A stretch of DNA of 7,686 nucleotides from Planctomicrobium sp. (GTDB lineage Bacteria > Planctomycetota > Planctomycetia > Planctomycetales > Planctomycetaceae), in the NCBI GenBank assembly GCA_029259835.1, contig JAJDEL010000205.1:1-7686 (forward strand), given 5' to 3'. Both the position numbers and the translations under genes were made by a program. Below, piece by piece: positions 1 to 6,311 of this stretch. Numbering within the stretch: position 1 is the stretch's first letter; each line of letters begins with the position of its first letter. The notes beneath the pieces were generated by a model. It was not told the origin of the DNA. It worked only from the letters and a program-made list of their open reading frames with translations, and searched no databases.

Positions 1-1
1 G

Positions 2-2161
2 CTTTCCGGAATGCGGGGTCTGATGGCCAAACCGAGCGGCGAGATCATCGAGACACCTATTAAGTCAAACTTCCGCGAAGGCTTGACCGTTCTCGAGTAT
101 TTCTCGTCGACACACGGTGCCCGTAAAGGACTGGCAGACACCGCGCTCAAAACCGCAGACTCCGGCTATCTCACACGCAAACTGGCAGACATCTGCCAGA
201 ACCTCGTCATTACGATGAACGATTGCGGAACAACCAATGGAGTGACCCGAGGAATTTTGTACCGCGGTGAAAAAGTCGAAGTGAGCCTTGCCGAAGCGAT
301 TCGCGGACGAACCAGCCGGACCAATATCGTCGATCCGATTACAGATGAAGTGATCGTTCGTGAAGGCGAATTGATCACTGTCGACATCTCACGTCGTATT
401 GAAGATATGGGTCTCGAACGTGTGCAGGTACGTAGCCCTATGGCATGTGAAGCAGAACTCGGAATCTGTCAACGGTGCTATGGTATGGACTTGTCGACTG
501 CACGCGGAGTCGAAGAAGGTCTCGCTGTCGGAATTATCGCTGCACAGAGTATCGGAGAACCTGGAACTCAGTTGACGATGCGGACATTCCACATCGGTGG
601 AGTTGCTCAGGGAGACGTGCAGGAAAGCGATCTGAAAACGAAAAAGGCTGGTCGTGTTAAATTCGCACGTATCCGAAGCGTGGTGAACACCGACGGTCAC
701 ACGATTGTTTTGGCTCGACAAGGTGAAGTCATCATCATCGACCCGAAAGATCGAGAACTTGAAAAGTACAATGTTCCTGCCGGGTCATTGTTGCGAGTGA
801 AAGAAGACGAAGTTGTCAAAGAAGGACAGATTCTTTGCGAATGGGATCCACACTCGATTCCAATTTTGGCAGAAGTTGGTGGTCGTGTTCGCTTTGAAGA
901 CTTGATCGAAGGTCGGTCTATTCGCTCGGAAACAGATGCCAGTGGTTTTGAACGATCCACCGTTATCGAGCACAAAGGCGATCTGCATCCGCAGATTGTC
1001 CTCGAAGACAGCACTGGAAAAATTCTCGACTACTATTACCTTCCAGAGCGAGCAAACATCGAAGTGAAAGAAGGCGCCCAGGCTTCTGCCGGGGCAGTAC
1101 TCGCAAAGCAACCGCGAGAAGCTTCTGGAACTCAGGATATCACAGGCGGTTTGCCGCGTGTCACCGAACTGTTCGAGGCACGAAAACCGAAAGACCCCGC
1201 CGTGGTTGCCGAGATCGATGGTGAAGTCGAACTTGTCGCCGAACGCAAACGAGGGAAACGTGTCATTGTCGTCCATGGTGAAGATGGAACCGACAGCGAG
1301 CACATCATCCCGCACGGGAAAGCCCTTCTCGTTCACACTGGTGATTTAGTGATTGCGGGAGATGCTCTTGTTCGGGGACCTCTTGTTCCGCACGACATCC
1401 TTCGCGTCAGTGGTGAAGAAGCAGTTCACCAGTATCTGCTTCACGAAATCCAAAATGTTTACCGTGCCCAACGAGTGGTCATCGATGATAAACACATCGA
1501 ACTTGTTGTCTCGCAGATGCTTCGCAAAGTGCGAATCGATGACGTTGGAGATACTGAATTACTTCCTGGTGTGGTGATCGACAAATGGGAATTCCGTAGA
1601 GTCAACAGAGCACTCATGAGTTGTGTTCGTGTCACCAGTCCAGGAGCAACTGAGTTCGAAATCGGAGATGTCGTTCCAATTGAAACAGTCGAAGAGGTCA
1701 ATGATGCCCTTGAAGCCGATGGAGAGGACGTGATTGAATTTACGAATCCTCGTCCAGCGAGTGCCAGCACTCAGCTTCTGGGAATCACCAAGGCAGCTGT
1801 TCAAAGCGAAAGCTTTATCTCTGCCGCAAGTTTTCAGGAAACCACCAAGGTTCTCACCGAAGCCGCACTGGCTGGGAAATCAGATCAGTTGGTTGGCTTG
1901 AAAGAAAACGTGATTCTTGGACACTTGATTCCGGCAGGAACCGGTTTCAAAATCCACCAGGAAGCAGATGTTCGCATCCGCCCGGAAGCTCAACAGGAAC
2001 TTCGCGAAGAACATGCACGTATTCTCGCCGCTCGCCGGGAAATGCTCGACGAGAACGACGAACTTGGCGGTGGACTCCCTCCCGGAGGCGAAACACCTCC
2101 ACCAGCACCACCTGGCTTGGGAAGCATTCCATCGTTCACAGACCTGTCACCCGATAGCTAA
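2..2161 (+). CDS. rpoC: DNA-directed RNA polymerase subunit beta' (C-terminal part, 5' end cut by window)
   Basis: This is the catalytic large subunit of RNA polymerase, missing its N-terminal half. The frame is open to the left edge, with L-S-G before the first Met at 11, so that Met is internal. Counting from the Met at 11, the bridge helix lies around residues 34-60 (core [13 protein letters not shown]). Zinc-site cysteines are C72, C146, C153 and C156, matching E. coli C814/C888/C895/C898. The trigger loop is [10 protein letters not shown] at 188-197, with the catalytic His at 194. An SI3-like insert of about 170 residues follows (about 200-372), as in Gram-negative polymerases. The chain then resumes at [20 protein letters not shown] and continues to [21 protein letters not shown] and [16 protein letters not shown]. 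Oddities are an enlarged loop at about 536-586 and a charged then Pro/Gly-rich tail (about 656-716). A strong hairpin follows the stop. Identification is secure. Confidence 0.98.
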   Translation, partial: LSGMRGLMAKPSGEIIETPIKSNFREGLTVLEYFSSTHGARKGLADTALKTADSGYLTRKLADICQNLVITMNDCGTTNGVTRGILYRGEKVEVSLAEAIRGRTSRTNIVDPITDEVIVREGELITVDISRRIEDMGLERVQVRSPMACEAELGICQRCYGMDLSTARGVEEGLAVGIIAAQSIGEPGTQLTMRTFHIGGVAQGDVQESDLKTKKAGRVKFARIRSVVNTDGHTIVLARQGEVIIIDPKDRELEKYNVPAGSLLRVKEDEVVKEGQILCEWDPHSIPILAEVGGRVRFEDLIEGRSIRSETDASGFERSTVIEHKGDLHPQIVLEDSTGKILDYYYLPERANIEVKEGAQASAGAVLAKQPREASGTQDITGGLPRVTELFEARKPKDPAVVAEIDGEVELVAERKRGKRVIVVHGEDGTDSEHIIPHGKALLVHTGDLVIAGDALVRGPLVPHDILRVSGEEAVHQYLLHEIQNVYRAQRVVIDDKHIELVVSQMLRKVRIDDVGDTELLPGVVIDKWEFRRVNRALMSCVRVTSPGATEFEIGDVVPIETVEEVNDALEADGEDVIEFTNPRPASASTQLLGITKAAVQSESFISAASFQETTKVLTEAALAGKSDQLVGLKENVILGHLIPAGTGFKIHQEADVRIRPEAQQELREEHARILAARREMLDENDELGGGLPPGGETPPPAPPGLGSIPSFTDLSPDS

Positions 2162-2193
2162 CGCTGTCTACTTGTGATTGGTGTAGTAATTTT

Positions 2194-2230
2194 GGCAAGG
2201 CGTCCACCTCGACGGGGTGGACGCCTTGTC
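2194..2230 (+). terminator. hairpin terminator after rpoC
   Basis: There is a perfect 13-bp inverted repeat: CAAGGCGTCCACC at 2196-2208 and GGTGGACGCCTTG at 2216-2228, with a 7-base loop. In RNA it can be extended by a G-U and a G-C pair to 2194/2230. It starts about 33 bases after the rpoC stop and precedes mqnC. The stem is GC-rich and stable. The 3' side continues T-C-T-G-T-T and lacks a long U-run, so it is either a weak-tract intrinsic terminator or a 3'-end-stabilising hairpin. It most likely separates the rpo operon from mqnC. Confidence 0.75.
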
Positions 2231-2307
2231 TGTTATCGGAATTGAGTTAACTTGTACTACCGGTTGCGGTTCTGCAGACGCATCCTTACTTGAGACCGAC
2301 AAAATTT

Positions 2308-2314
2308 GAGAAAG
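2308..2314 (+). promoter_or_regulatory. ribosome binding site choosing the mqnC ATG start
   Basis: GAGAAAG lies just before the ATG at 2317, with the GAG core six bases away. A TTG codon at 2290 in the same frame would add nine residues (through F-E-K-A) but has no purine-rich site at a good distance. The ATG is therefore preferred. Confidence 0.5.
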
Positions 2315-2316
2315 CC

Positions 2317-3471
2317 ATGAGCACAACCGTTGAACAAGATATCTCGTCAATTTTGGACAAAGCCGTTGCTGGTGAGCGGTTGAATCCTGAAGAAGGTCTC
2401 GCGCTGTTGCAATCGCGCGACCTAACGCAAATCGGTCAGGCTGCGAATACGATCACGCAACGACTGCACCCCGAGCCTTTCCGTACCTATAACATTGATC
2501 GCAATATCAACTATTCGAATGTTTGCGCGGCGGTTTGTGATTTCTGCGCTTTTTACCGACCTGTCGGTCACGCTGAAGCTTACGTCCTGACAGAGGATGT
2601 TTTGTTCCAGAAGATTCAGGAAACCGTCGACCTCGGTGGCGATCAAATTCTCCTTCAGGGGGGGCTGCATCCGCAACTCTCACTGGAGTGGTATGAAGAT
2701 CTTCTGCGGGGCATGAAAGAAAAATTTCCGCAGGTCAACATTCACGGCTTTAGTCCGCCAGAGCTTTGGCACTTTCACAAAATCAGCAAGCAGCCCCTCA
2801 AAGTCGTGTTGCAGCGTCTCAAAGATGCCGGGCTTGGGAGCCTTCCAGGTGGTGGTGGAGAAATTCTTGTCGATCGAGTACGAAAGCAGATCACACGAGG
2901 AAAAGTTCTCACCGATGGCTGGCTGGAAGTCAACCGCGTCTGGCACGAAATCGGCGGCAAAAGTACGTCAACGATGATGTTTGGTCATGTGGAAACGCTT
3001 CAAGAGCGAATCGAACACCTCGACCGACTTCGTCAACTCCAGGACGAAACAAACGGCTTCACTGCTTTCATCTGCTGGACTCATCAACCTCCTCACGAAG
3101 CCCCCTGGTTTGGTCGCGACGCCCAGCAAGGTCGCAGTGGCGGAGTCGACATGTCCGATGTTCCTGACGTCGGCGCATTTGAGTATCTGAAGACTCAAGC
3201 GGTCGCACGGTTGTATCTCGACAATATCCCGAACATTCAGGCAAGCTGGGTCACACAAGGCGAGAAAGTCGGTCAGTTGGCGCTCTTCTTTGGAGCAAAC
3301 GACATGGGCAGCTTGATGATTGAAGAAAATGTCGTTGCTCAGGCAGGGACTGTATTTCACCTTTCATTGGAAACAATTCGAAGGTGCATTTCAGATGCCG
3401 GTTACACACCGCGGCAACGCAATGTCTTCTATGATTACATCGACGAAGCCCCAACGACACAGACTGCCTGA
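2317..3471 (+). CDS. mqnC: cyclic dehypoxanthinyl futalosine synthase (radical SAM, menaquinone biosynthesis)
   Basis: MqnC converts dehypoxanthinyl futalosine to the cyclic spiro form in the futalosine route to menaquinone, using S-adenosylmethionine and a [4Fe-4S] cluster in the cytoplasm. The product is 384 residues from the ATG at 2317, near the usual family size. The radical SAM motif is C70-x3-C74-x2-C77, followed by AFYRP. Family hallmarks follow in order: ILLQGGLHP (111-119), LEWYEDLL (123-130), SLPGGGGEILVDRVRK (175-190), STMMFGHVET (218-227), LQDETNGFTAF (241-251), LDNIPNIQASWVTQG (301-315) and LFFGANDMGSLMIEENVV (323-340). These favour MqnC over its paralogue MqnE. The segment 251-287 departs from the usual WTFQPENT region and looks about 15 residues longer. 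metF follows after 38 bases on the same strand, so co-transcription is possible. No other mqn gene is in the window. Confidence 0.95.
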   Translation: MSTTVEQDISSILDKAVAGERLNPEEGLALLQSRDLTQIGQAANTITQRLHPEPFRTYNIDRNINYSNVCAAVCDFCAFYRPVGHAEAYVLTEDVLFQKIQETVDLGGDQILLQGGLHPQLSLEWYEDLLRGMKEKFPQVNIHGFSPPELWHFHKISKQPLKVVLQRLKDAGLGSLPGGGGEILVDRVRKQITRGKVLTDGWLEVNRVWHEIGGKSTSTMMFGHVETLQERIEHLDRLRQLQDETNGFTAFICWTHQPPHEAPWFGRDAQQGRSGGVDMSDVPDVGAFEYLKTQAVARLYLDNIPNIQASWVTQGEKVGQLALFFGANDMGSLMIEENVVAQAGTVFHLSLETIRRCISDAGYTPRQRNVFYDYIDEAPTTQTA

Positions 3472-3509
3472 ACCTTCCCTATCAATTCTCGTGACGTAAG
3501 TTGAAATCA

Positions 3510-4379
3510 ATGCGGATCAAAGAGATCTACGCGAACAAGCCGTTCGGACTTTCATTTGAAATTTTCCCGCCCAAAACAGAGAAAGGGGACGCCTCCCTGC
3601 GCGAGCATCTCACTCGACTGGCAAAGCACAATGCCGATTTCATCTCCTGTACATATGGAGCAGGAGGAACGACACAAGACCGAACAATTGAACTTTGCGA
3701 GATGATTCAAACTCAGTTCGACATTCCAGCAACCGCGCACTTCACTTGTGTTGGTTCAACGAAAAAACAGCTCAACGATTGGCTCGACCAAGCTCAATCG
3801 CATGGCATCAACAACATCATGGCCCTTCGTGGAGATGCACCGGAAGGTTCGGATTCTTTTCAGGTTGCTAAAGGTGGCCTGCAATACGCAAACGAACTCG
3901 TCTCATTGATTCGCAATCGCTTCCCGGATATGGGTGTCGGAGTTGCCGGATATCCAGAAAAACATCCTGAAGCTCCAGATGACCAAACAGACTTAGACAA
4001 CCTTGTCCGAAAAATCAACGCTGGTGCCGATGCTGTTTTCACGCAGCTGTTTTATGACAATGAAAGCTTCTTCCGCTTTCGTGACCAACTCAACAAGAGA
4101 AACGTGCAGGTCCCTGTCGTTGCCGGAATCATGCCGATCACAGAATTTGCCCGCATCAAACGGATCACCGGCATGTGCGGGGCGATTATTCCCGATGGTC
4201 TCGCAAAGCAACTCGAAGCAGTCCAGGATGACAAATCAGCTCAGTTCGAAATCGGAGTCGAGTTTGCGATCAGGCAGTGCCAGGAGCTGATCGCCTCTGG
4301 CGTCCAAGGCATTCATTTCTATGTTTTGAACAAGTCGGAAGCGTGCGAACGTATTCTCGACGCACTTCAACTCCCGTAA
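3510..4379 (+). CDS. metF: methylenetetrahydrofolate reductase
   Basis: MetF is a flavoprotein that reduces 5,10-methylene-THF to 5-methyl-THF, the methyl donor for methionine synthesis. The product is 289 residues, close to E. coli MetF (296), and is a single catalytic TIM-barrel without the C-terminal regulatory domain of eukaryotic MTHFR. Visible motifs are [13 protein letters not shown] (14-26; Glu17 matches catalytic E. coli Glu28), YGAGGTT (49-55), TAHFTCVG (75-82), ALRGDAPEG (105-113; Asp109 matches Asp120), GYPEKHPEA (147-155), TQLFYD (178-183; Gln179 matches the substrate-binding Gln), VAGIMPI (204-210) and GIHFYVLNK (267-275). The start is ambiguous: an in-frame TTG lies at 3501, but the ATG at 3510, with GTAAG nine bases upstream, aligns better with the family N-terminus. 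It probably shares a transcript with mqnC and ends convergently with nadE. Confidence 0.96.
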   Translation: MRIKEIYANKPFGLSFEIFPPKTEKGDASLREHLTRLAKHNADFISCTYGAGGTTQDRTIELCEMIQTQFDIPATAHFTCVGSTKKQLNDWLDQAQSHGINNIMALRGDAPEGSDSFQVAKGGLQYANELVSLIRNRFPDMGVGVAGYPEKHPEAPDDQTDLDNLVRKINAGADAVFTQLFYDNESFFRFRDQLNKRNVQVPVVAGIMPITEFARIKRITGMCGAIIPDGLAKQLEAVQDDKSAQFEIGVEFAIRQCQELIASGVQGIHFYVLNKSEACERILDALQLP

Positions 4380-4424
4380 CGAAGATCTCTTTTTCGGACT
4401 CTTGAAGTGTCCGGCTAAGTTTAT
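4380..4424. other. short convergent gap between metF and nadE
   Basis: These 45 bases lie between two stop codons facing each other. The only structure seen is a 5-bp inverted repeat, CGGAC at 4395-4399 and GTCCG at 4409-4413, with a nine-base loop. On the plus strand it is followed by GCTAAGTTTAT. It is too weak to call a terminator. Readthrough into the opposite gene, or termination inside the other gene's 3' end, is possible. Confidence 0.4.
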
Positions 4425-6098
4425 TCAGGAAGACGTTTCTTCGAACCCGGTAAACCTGCGAGCTGCCATCGGCATTCTTCGTCCGGTGCCGAATGCTTTT
4501 GCGGAGAGTTTAATCCCTGGTGGAATTTGCCATCGCTTAAACTCGTTCAGGTCAAGTTGCCTGACCACCCATCGCACTGTCTCTTCAGGATACTCCTCGG
4601 CAAGCACTGCGGGAGATTCTTCCAGATCAATGAGTCCTGCAAGGATCGCGTCGAGAATCGGATAAGGCGGAAGTGTGTCTTGATCAAACTGATCCGGAGC
4701 AAGTTCCGCGCTCGGAGCCTTTTCGATCACACTATTTGGAATCACTTCTCGGCCTTCGATTTCGTTGATGTATCGAGACACGGCGTAAACATCTTGTTTG
4801 TACAGATCACATAAGGCAGCGAACCCTCCACACATATCCCCATACAACGTGCAATACCCGACGGCAAGTTCGCTTTTGTTGCCAGTCGCCAGCGGAATCC
4901 AGCCGTGAGTGTTGCTGCGCGTCATCACGATCGCTCCTCGAATTCGCGCCTGAAGATTTTGATCGGCTAAGCCGGTTGGGTTCAAAGCAAGATCATCTCC
5001 AACAACACGTAGTGTCTCGTACGCCGAATGCACGGCATCAATCGGAACGGTCTCAGATGCCAAACTGAGATTCTCCGACAGCTTTTCAGCATCTTCAATA
5101 CTATGCTGGCTGCTGTATCTGCTTGGCATCAGGATTCCATGGACGTGATTCCCACCGACAGCCCGCGCCGCGATTGCTGCCGTCAAGGCACTGTCAATTC
5201 CTCCCGATAAGCCAAGAACACAATCAGTGAACCGACATTTTCGCATGTAGTCGCCCAGCCCAAGAACGAGAGCGTCCAGAAGTTCTTGCTCCCGCCTCGG
5301 CTGCACTTCAATTGGAGATGGCAAAGAATCGAGATCAACTGTTTGCAAATCCTCTTGAAAGCCAGGTAATGCTTCGACCAACTCTCCTTGAGCATTCAAA
5401 ACAAAGCTGTTGCCATCGAAAACGAGGTCGTCATTTCCTCCAACTTGATTGACGAAGATGACCGGTTGCCGATGCGTTGAAACGTGCCGCTGAATGATTC
5501 CTCGGCGACGCGCGAACTTCCCCACTTCAAACGGGCTTGCTGACATATTGATAAACACATCAACACCCTGAGTTGCTAGATGAGCAACGGGATCTTTTCG
5601 CACGATCGGTGGCAAGTGGTAATACGTTTCCGGTTCAGCATACCAGGCATCTTCACAAATATGGATTCCCAGACGCTGTCCCATGAACTCGACAGGTGAT
5701 TGATCCTTGCCGGGATCGAAGTACCTCTCTTCGTCAAAGACATCGTAATTCGGTAGCAGCGCCTTATGGATTGTTGCAGCAACGCTTCCACATGCGAGCA
5801 AAGACGCAGAGTTATATGGCTTCCCTGATTGAGAATCCCAGAGCGACGGATGGCCAATGAGAATCCCGAAGGAATCATCAGTCTCGGGAGCTAGGTCCAA
5901 CACAGCTTGATCACATGCTTCGACGAAACCGTTCCTGTGCAGCAAATCTTTTGGAGGGTATCCGCAAATGCTCAGTTCCGGCGTCACAAGCAATTGAGCA
6001 CCTTGCTCCCGAGCAGTTGCCGCAGCTTGACGAATTTTCTCACTGTTTCCCTGAAGGTCTCCGACAATCGGATTCAACTGGGCAATCGCAATTTTCAT
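4425..6098 (-). CDS. nadE: glutamine-dependent NAD+ synthase
   Basis: NadE makes NAD+ from deamido-NAD+, ATP and glutamine-derived ammonia, the last step of NAD synthesis. At 557 residues it is the short two-domain glutamine-dependent form. The N-terminal nitrilase-type glutaminase (about 1-265) starts [13 protein letters not shown] and shows the triad Glu41 ([11 protein letters not shown]), Lys112 ([17 protein letters not shown]) and Cys148 (HICEDAW), plus NMSASPF (184-190). The C-terminal ATP-pyrophosphatase domain (about 270-545) has the P-loop SGGIDSA (298-304), [10 protein letters not shown] (321-330), [10 protein letters not shown] (383-392), ATGNKSE (404-410), [15 protein letters not shown] (424-438), EKAPSAEL (459-466) and the usual basic end, [16 protein letters not shown]. 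The ATG at 6098 is supported by GGAA five bases upstream and by alignment of the N-terminus. miaB lies upstream on the same strand, across a 211-base gap with palindromic sites. Confidence 0.97.
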   Translation of the reverse strand: MKIAIAQLNPIVGDLQGNSEKIRQAAATAREQGAQLLVTPELSICGYPPKDLLHRNGFVEACDQAVLDLAPETDDSFGILIGHPSLWDSQSGKPYNSASLLACGSVAATIHKALLPNYDVFDEERYFDPGKDQSPVEFMGQRLGIHICEDAWYAEPETYYHLPPIVRKDPVAHLATQGVDVFINMSASPFEVGKFARRRGIIQRHVSTHRQPVIFVNQVGGNDDLVFDGNSFVLNAQGELVEALPGFQEDLQTVDLDSLPSPIEVQPRREQELLDALVLGLGDYMRKCRFTDCVLGLSGGIDSALTAAIAARAVGGNHVHGILMPSRYSSQHSIEDAEKLSENLSLASETVPIDAVHSAYETLRVVGDDLALNPTGLADQNLQARIRGAIVMTRSNTHGWIPLATGNKSELAVGYCTLYGDMCGGFAALCDLYKQDVYAVSRYINEIEGREVIPNSVIEKAPSAELAPDQFDQDTLPPYPILDAILAGLIDLEESPAVLAEEYPEETVRWVVRQLDLNEFKRWQIPPGIKLSAKAFGTGRRMPMAARRFTGFEETSS

Positions 6099-6103
6099 AA
6101 CTA

Positions 6104-6107
6104 TTCC
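6104..6107 (-). promoter_or_regulatory. ribosome binding site of nadE
   Basis: On the minus strand GGAA lies five bases before the ATG at 6098, within GCGGAATAGTT. It is a modest Shine-Dalgarno match that supports this start. Confidence 0.45.
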
Positions 6108-6132
6108 GCAATGGGATGATCTGGCACTGAGG

Positions 6133-6138
6133 ATTCTA
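6133..6138 (-). promoter_or_regulatory. possible -10 box for nadE, inside a palindrome
   Basis: The minus strand reads TAGAAT, matching the sigma-70 -10 consensus at five of six bases. It lies about 35 bases upstream of the ATG, which would leave a leader of roughly 25-30 bases. The hexamer 17 bases upstream (TGTGGT) is a poor -35, so the call is weak. It overlaps the TTCTAGAA palindrome at 6134-6141, so a protein bound there would block such a promoter. Confidence 0.25.
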
Positions 6139-6143
6139 GAACA
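6134..6143. repeat. TTCTAGAACA repeat, nadE-proximal copy
   Basis: TTCTAGAA at 6134-6141 is an 8-bp palindrome, and the 10 bases TTCTAGAACA recur exactly at 6206-6215. It is centred about 39 bases upstream of the nadE start codon, a typical operator position. The binding protein is unknown; I do not recognise the motif as a known NAD-regulator site. Confidence 0.45.
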
Positions 6144-6203
6144 AATTCATGTCTGACCACAGAGTTCAAGTCGCGCCGTCGACCATCGAATTCAATCGCA
6201 ATC

Positions 6204-6215
6204 TGTTCTAGAACA
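6204..6215. repeat. 12-bp perfect palindrome, second copy of the TTCTAGAACA repeat
   Basis: TGTTCTAGAACA is a perfect palindrome centred about 72 bases from the first copy (close to seven helical turns), directly followed on the plus strand by seven T residues. In RNA it would form only a 4-bp stem with a CTAG loop, so it is better read as a dimeric DNA-binding site than as a terminator. The 14 bases at 6198-6211 also recur with one mismatch at 6300-6313. Confidence 0.45.
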
Positions 6216-6296
6216 TTTTTTTAATGAGTGTTCGCGTTCTGCCTCGTGGAAGTCAGCGTTTTTACTAATGAAAGCCGTTTTCCGCGGGCACAGGAA

Positions 6297-6311
6297 AGAG
6301 CAATCTGCTCT
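6297..6311 (-). terminator. small hairpin at the miaB stop codon (weak)
   Basis: Inverted repeat AGAGCA at 6297-6302 and TGCTCT at 6306-6311 has a three-base loop, so the transcript reads AGAGCA-GAU-UGCUCU followed by UUCCUG. It overlaps the miaB stop (6310-6312). The six-pair stem and short U tract make it a marginal terminator at best. The same bases include a one-mismatch copy of 6198-6211, so a DNA-site role is also possible. Confidence 0.2.

Larger units (their letters stand above)
2162..2316. other. intergenic region between rpoC and mqnC
   Basis: This 155-base gap holds the rpoC-distal hairpin at 2194-2230 and then about 85 bases that should carry any promoter for mqnC. I see no convincing -35/-10 pair there. 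TTGCGG near 2263, with TACTTG about 17 bases further on, is too weak to call. There is no tRNA or small ORF worth naming. The ribosomal protein genes rpsL/rpsG that often follow rpoC are absent. Confidence 0.6.
6099..6309. other. intergenic region between miaB and nadE, with operator-like palindromes
   Basis: These 211 bases lie downstream of miaB and upstream of nadE on the minus strand. They contain two TTCTAGAA palindromes, a related third sequence overlapping the miaB stop, a seven-T run at 6216-6222 and a weak -10-like box. I see no tRNA and no plausible small protein gene. Its length and content suggest that nadE has its own promoter and control rather than simply following miaB. Confidence 0.55.

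Noticed and set aside
11..13. ATG at 11 as the real rpoC start
   Set aside because: It falls in the middle of a conserved RpoC block (GMRGLMAKP), and the frame is open upstream to the edge.
785..1336. Long open frame of 183 codons on the minus strand within rpoC
   Set aside because: It lies wholly antisense to strongly conserved RpoC sequence, has no recognisable domain and no ribosome binding site, and its composition follows from rpoC codon use.
2290..2316. TTG start adding nine residues to MqnC
   Set aside because: The ATG at 2317 has a better-spaced purine-rich site, and the extra residues do not resemble family N-termini.
4395..4413. Inverted repeat CGGAC/GTCCG as a bidirectional terminator between metF and nadE
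   Set aside because: It has only five pairs and a nine-base loop, and neither strand has a proper U-run after it.
6204..6222. Palindrome plus seven T residues as a plus-strand intrinsic terminator
   Set aside because: The stem would be only four pairs with a CTAG loop, and no plus-strand gene lies upstream of it; both flanking genes are on the minus strand.
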